NCBI GenBank assembly: GCA_017513095.1
Contig: JAFWDJ010000012.1
Location: forward strand, 62,001-126,000
Direction of reading: 5' to 3'
DNA: 64,000 nucleotides
Source: Clostridia bacterium
GTDB lineage: Bacteria; Bacillota; Clostridia; Oscillospirales; RGIG577
The translations under genes were made by a program, and so were the position numbers. Below the pieces are notes generated by a model. That model saw nothing but the letters and a program-made list of their open reading frames with translations. It made no database searches and was not told the origin of the DNA. Positions 61,047 to 64,000 of this stretch are shown here, one piece after another (the first letter of the stretch is position 1; the number at the start of each line of letters is the position of its first letter).

Positions 61047-61469
61047 ATGGAAGAAAAGTTAGATAAGCTTGTAAAGCTCATATCCGAAGTGCAGGATGAA
61101 AAGGCACGAAAAGCTCTTTCGGTAATACTTGATATTCTGTCCGACGTGACGAATGAGATTGAAGACATAAACGACGACCTTGATTCCATCGACGAGGCGT
61201 TCCAGCTTTTCGACGAGGACCTTGCCCATGTGGAGGACGCCGTATTCGGCGAGGACGAGGGCTACGATCACGAGCATGTGCATGACCACCACCATCATCA
61301 CCATCACGACCACGGCGAAGATTGCGGCTGCGGTGACGAGCTTGAGGTGGCCTGCCCCAACTGCGGCGCTTTAATTGAGCTTGAATCGCCCGACGTTGAG
61401 CGCATAATATGCCCCAACTGCAAGGTAATGATAGCGGTCGAATACGACGTTGAAGACATAGAAGAATAA
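61047..61469 (+). CDS. CD1247-type clostridial protein with His-rich linker and zinc ribbon
   Basis: A 140-residue protein. Residues 1-70 are a charged helical domain (KLVKLISEVQDEKARKALSVILDILSDV) resembling the clostridial CD1247 N-terminal domain. A linker at about 75-95 has a natural run HDHHHHHHHDH followed by CGCG, and the C-terminus is a zinc ribbon (CPNCGALIEL...CPNCKVMIAVEYD). Metal binding is likely; the role is not known. It follows efp with a short gap and ends at a strong terminator. Confidence 0.8.
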   Translation: MEEKLDKLVKLISEVQDEKARKALSVILDILSDVTNEIEDINDDLDSIDEAFQLFDEDLAHVEDAVFGEDEGYDHEHVHDHHHHHHHDHGEDCGCGDELEVACPNCGALIELESPDVERIICPNCKVMIAVEYDVEDIEE

Positions 61470-61474
61470 TTTTT

Positions 61475-61514
61475 AAAAAATCCGCAAAGAGCGCGCTCTT
61501 TGCGGATTTTTTTG
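61475..61514 (+). terminator. Terminator after the His-rich protein gene
   Basis: AAAAAATCCGCAAAGAGC with its complement, tiny loop, then seven T. Confidence 0.95.
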
Positions 61515-61531
61515 TTTGACAGGAGAAAAGT

Positions 61532-62077
61532 ATGCGCCTTTTTGTTGCCGTTAATTTTCCCGAGGATATAAAAGACGGGCTTTACGAAGCCTCGGAGCTT
61601 CTTAAAAGAGAGTGCGTCAAAGGAAGCTTTTCGCGCCGCGAAAACTATCATCTTACGCTTTGCTTTATCGGAGAGACCGAAAGAGTCTCCGACGTAAAGC
61701 GCATTATGGACGGCGTTTCCTTCGATGCGTTTAATATAACGATTTACGGCCTCGGCAGCTTTCGCTCGGGCGATGGCGATATATACTGGGCGGGCGTAAA
61801 GGAGAACGCCGCGCTTTCGTGCCTTGCGGCAAAGCTTTCGTCGTCGCTTTCGGGCGCAGGCTTTAAGATTGACAAAAAGCCCTTCAGGCCGCATATCACG
61901 CTCGGACGGCGCGTAAAGCCGAAAGCCGGATTTGACCGCGGGGAGTTTATAAAATCGTTTGCCCCCGCGCGCGTGCGCGTTTCGAAAATAAGCCTTATGA
62001 AGTCCGAACGCATAGACGGGATTTTAACGTATACCGAGATTTACAGCGTGTCAGGACGAGGCAAAAAGGCTCTTTAA
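61532..62077 (+). CDS. thpR: RNA 2',3'-cyclic phosphodiesterase (2H family)
   Basis: A 181-residue LigT/ThpR protein. Both catalytic H-x-T-x motifs are present, HLTL near 41-44 and HITL near 124-127. Members open 2',3'-cyclic phosphates on RNA ends. The start follows CAGGAGAAAAGT. Its last 27 bases overlap the end of the convergent carboxypeptidase gene, so mRNAs from the two are antisense there. Confidence 0.92.
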   Translation: MRLFVAVNFPEDIKDGLYEASELLKRECVKGSFSRRENYHLTLCFIGETERVSDVKRIMDGVSFDAFNITIYGLGSFRSGDGDIYWAGVKENAALSCLAAKLSSSLSGAGFKIDKKPFRPHITLGRRVKPKAGFDRGEFIKSFAPARVRVSKISLMKSERIDGILTYTEIYSVSGRGKKAL

Positions 62078-63211
62078 AAGCAGCGTAAGGCAGTAGCCCA
62101 CGTCGAGCCGTTCAACCGATTCCGCGGCGATTATCGGGATGTCCGCGATGACCTCGCCGTCAAGCGTATATAATAGATTTCCCACTCTGGCGCCCGCGTT
62201 TACGGGCGCTTTTATCGTTTCCGGAAGTATTGCGCGCCCCGATATACGCTCAAGGTCCTCTTTTTTCACCAAAACGCCCTGGTCTCTTTCGAGGGTTAAA
62301 ATAACGTCGTCCTTCTTTCCGCCGATAACGCTCATCGGCTCGAACGTTTTTTCCTCCTTCGATACGCCGAACCTCGCGTAATGCTCGAAGCCGTAATCGA
62401 GAAGCCTTGCCGCGTCCTTGAATCTGTCGTCGCCCGTGGGGGACGTCATGACGACGGCGATAAGGCTCACGCCGTCACGCCGGGCCGTCGCGCTCATGGA
62501 ATAGAGCGCCTTGCTCGTGGAGCCGGTCTTTAAGCCCGTTATGCCATTGTATGATTTTAAGAGCTTGTTCGTGCTCGTCAGGGTAAACGCGCCGTCACGA
62601 AGGGAGTCAATGCGCACGGTCGTATAGTCGAATATCATTTTATGCTTCATCAGCTCCCGCGACATTAAGGCGATGTCGCGCGCCGACGTGTAGTGGCCGT
62701 CCTCGTCGAGTCCGTGGACGTTTACAAAGTTAGTATTCGTCATACCGAGCTCACGCGCGCGCTCGTTCATGCGGCGCACGAACGCGTCGCCCGAGCCCGC
62801 GACAAATTCGCTCATCGCGTACGCTGCATCGTTGGCCGACGCTATGGCGATGGCCTTTATCATATCGCGCACGGTGAACGTTTCGCCTTCTTTTAAGTAT
62901 ATCTGAGAGCCGCCGAGCGAGGCCGCCTCTGCGGAGGCCGTGACCGTGTCGTCGAGCGTAAATTCTCCGCGGTCGAGCGCTTCGACAATCAAAAGCAGCG
63001 TCATTATCTTCGTAACGCTTGCGGGAGCGTGGTGATCGTCCGCGTTGTATTCGTAGAGCACCTTTCCCGTTTCGGCGTCCGTGAGTATCGCGCTCTCGGC
63101 GAGCAGCCCGAGGCTGTTTTCGCCGTCGGCCGCAAGCGCCGAAGGGACGGCGGCAAATACAAGAACAAGGCATAATATTGCCGCGATAATTCTTGAATAT
63201 CGTTTTCTCAA
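62051..63211 (-). CDS. D-alanyl-D-alanine carboxypeptidase (low-molecular-weight PBP, S11)
   Basis: A 386-residue exported penicillin-binding protein that trims the terminal D-Ala of peptidoglycan stem peptides. The signal peptide (IIAAILCLVLVFAAVPSALA) is followed by active-site SVTK (Ser65-Lys68), SAN in IASANDAAYAM near 121 and KTG in GITGLKTGSTSKA near 228. The PBP5-type C-terminal domain is present and ends in a short amphipathic helix (SVERLDVGYCLTLLLKSLF) that probably binds the membrane. It resembles DacF/DacB-type sporulating-Firmicute enzymes; which one is unclear. Start follows AGGTAATACCCCTTGA-type leader with a weak site (GGAGGTAATACCC). Confidence 0.94.
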   Translation of the reverse strand: MRKRYSRIIAAILCLVLVFAAVPSALAADGENSLGLLAESAILTDAETGKVLYEYNADDHHAPASVTKIMTLLLIVEALDRGEFTLDDTVTASAEAASLGGSQIYLKEGETFTVRDMIKAIAIASANDAAYAMSEFVAGSGDAFVRRMNERARELGMTNTNFVNVHGLDEDGHYTSARDIALMSRELMKHKMIFDYTTVRIDSLRDGAFTLTSTNKLLKSYNGITGLKTGSTSKALYSMSATARRDGVSLIAVVMTSPTGDDRFKDAARLLDYGFEHYARFGVSKEEKTFEPMSVIGGKKDDVILTLERDQGVLVKKEDLERISGRAILPETIKAPVNAGARVGNLLYTLDGEVIADIPIIAAESVERLDVGYCLTLLLKSLFASS

Positions 63212-63262
63212 GGGGTATTACCTCCGTGGATATGTGTGTGTTGTAATATCTTTACGCAGATA

Positions 63263-63303
63263 TTGCCTGCGATATTCTTTTGGAGCTATAATTTAATTAT
63301 AGC
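63263..63303. promoter_or_regulatory. Divergent promoter palindrome between carboxypeptidase and comEC
   Basis: GCTATAATTTAATTATAGC (63285-63303) is a perfect inverted repeat placing a TATAAT on each strand. On the plus strand TTGCCT lies 18 bases upstream of it; on the minus strand a TTGCAA lies 15 bases upstream. Confidence 0.5.
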
Positions 63304-63366
63304 AGATTTTGAAGCATTGCAAAATATTTAAAAGAATTGAAATTTAAAAGAAAGGCAGGTGCATAT

Positions 63367-64000
63367 ATGAGACGGCCTCTTTGCCTCTTTGCCGCGGCGC
63401 TTTCGCTGTCGCTTGCGGTGATGCAGTTCGCATCGTCGCGTGTCGCGCTTGCCGTTTGCGCCGTATGCGCCGCCGCCGTACTTTTTATCGTCTTGTTTTT
63501 GAGAAGAGACGCCGTGACAAGGCCGGCTTTTATCGTCGTATTCGCTCTTTTCTTCGCCGCGGGCCTAATATTCATATGGACTCACTCATATATCGAGCCC
63601 GTATACCGATTCGACGAAAGGCCGTCGCACATAACGGGATATATAACCGACCTGGAGTCGAAAACGGCGCACGGATATAAATATACGCTGCGCTGCGAAC
63701 GCATCGAAAGCGGGGGCGAGGCGCTTGCGCGCCCCTTTGATATTGAGCTTTACACAAATGAGCCAATATCCGCAAAGCCGTATGAGCGCATAAGGCTTGC
63801 CGCGATTCCCACGGTGCCCGATACGGCCGACAGCGACAGGGATATGGACACGCGCGCCTATCTTCGCTCGAAGGGGATATATCTTACAGCCTCGCTTAAA
63901 TCGCAGCTTCTTATGACGAAAACGGGCGAGACATGCGGAAGCGCGTTCCTTCGCGGCGCGCTCGCGCTCAAAAGCCATATTATCGACACTCTGTTTTCAA
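63367..64000 (+). CDS. comEC: ComEC/Rec2 competence protein, N-terminal part (runs off the edge)
   Basis: An open frame of 211 codons from ATG 63367 to the window end. It begins with three hydrophobic segments (LCLFAAALSLSLAV, VALAVCAVCAAAVLFIVLFL, PAFIVVFALFFAAGLIFIW), followed by the DUF4131-type OB domain and the DMDTRAYLRSKGIYLTA motif near 155-171 typical of ComEC (xxFDYRxYLxxxGI). ComEC forms the membrane channel for single-stranded DNA in natural transformation. The start follows AAAGGCAGGTGC. The competence domain and any beta-lactamase-like domain lie outside the window. Confidence 0.88.
   Translation, partial: MRRPLCLFAAALSLSLAVMQFASSRVALAVCAVCAAAVLFIVLFLRRDAVTRPAFIVVFALFFAAGLIFIWTHSYIEPVYRFDERPSHITGYITDLESKTAHGYKYTLRCERIESGGEALARPFDIELYTNEPISAKPYERIRLAAIPTVPDTADSDRDMDTRAYLRSKGIYLTASLKSQLLMTKTGETCGSAFLRGALALKSHIIDTLFS

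Noticed and set aside
61280-61310. Poly-His run considered as a cloning tag or vector contamination
   Set aside because: It is internal, mixed with Asp and flanked by conserved domains in a normal operon context.
1-64000. tRNA, rRNA, CRISPR arrays and transposases
   Set aside because: No cloverleaf with TTCRA loop, rRNA core sequence, regular repeat-spacer array or transposase motif was recognised; weakly structured RNAs could be missed by eye.

Overview
The window reads as chromosome of an anaerobic, endospore-forming member of the Clostridia (Firmicutes), probably near the Oscillospiraceae/Ruminococcaceae. Evidence: sporulation and germination genes (spmA-spmB, sigK, ypeB, abrB), strict-anaerobe metabolism (one-piece pyruvate:ferredoxin oxidoreductase, desulfoferrodoxin, FeoA-FeoB, two iron-dependent alcohol dehydrogenases), AGGAGG-type ribosome sites, strong A/T-type promoters in otherwise fairly GC-rich DNA, and Firmicute gene orders (rpsB-tsf; smc-ftsY; yhbY-nadD-yqeK-lytR-rsfS-leuS; rny-ymdB; asp23-fakA-recG; aroQ-pepP-efp). 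No tRNA, rRNA, CRISPR array, transposase or phage structural gene was recognised.

Layout. 1-5.0 kb: end of a probable ftsA, ftsZ, iron transport feoA-feoB (minus), competence-type ATPase yifB. 5.3-10.6 kb: pyruvate:ferredoxin oxidoreductase, a class-I glutamine amidotransferase-like hydrolase, an S-layer-homology protein. 10.6-16.8 kb: abrB, spmAB, a cysteine-motif protein, an auxin-efflux-type carrier, a secreted GH26-like protein, an iron alcohol dehydrogenase. 17-22.6 kb: a small XRE regulator divergent from a 1318-residue secreted modular protein, then a second iron alcohol dehydrogenase. 22.7-25.6 kb: an XRE repressor plus ImmA/IrrE-type metallopeptidase pair divergent from DNA polymerase IV (dinB), with palindromic operators on two overlapping promoters; a SLOG-family gene follows dinB. 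25.6-26.1 kb: non-coding DNA with several hairpins. 26-32.4 kb: superoxide reductase, a beta-hydroxyacid dehydrogenase, two thioesterases, sigK, a YbaK deacylase, rpsB, tsf. 32.5-43.6 kb: a long housekeeping run from smc to leuS, then rpsU. 43.6-44.3 kb: intergenic repeats. 44.3-52.5 kb: ypeB, rny, ymdB, then an accessory cluster with two tandem zinc-ribbon/beta-barrel paralogues and two unknown proteins, a GNAT acetyltransferase and pgeF. 52.5-64 kb: asp23-fakA-recG, asnA, yqeG, an aroQ-like gene, pepP, efp, a His-rich zinc-ribbon protein, thpR, a D,D-carboxypeptidase, and the start of comEC.

Most interesting: (1) the XRE/ImmA pair facing dinB, which looks like a LexA-independent DNA-damage switch analogous to DdrO/IrrE; (2) the tandem zinc-ribbon proteins with a translation-factor-like barrel; (3) three conserved genes (feoB, spmB, rny) whose best starts are AUU/AUC/AUA rather than AUG/GUG/UUG; (4) the structured non-coding region after the SLOG gene; (5) an aroQ-like gene that appears to have lost a catalytic arginine. 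All function calls come from reading motifs; no database search was possible.
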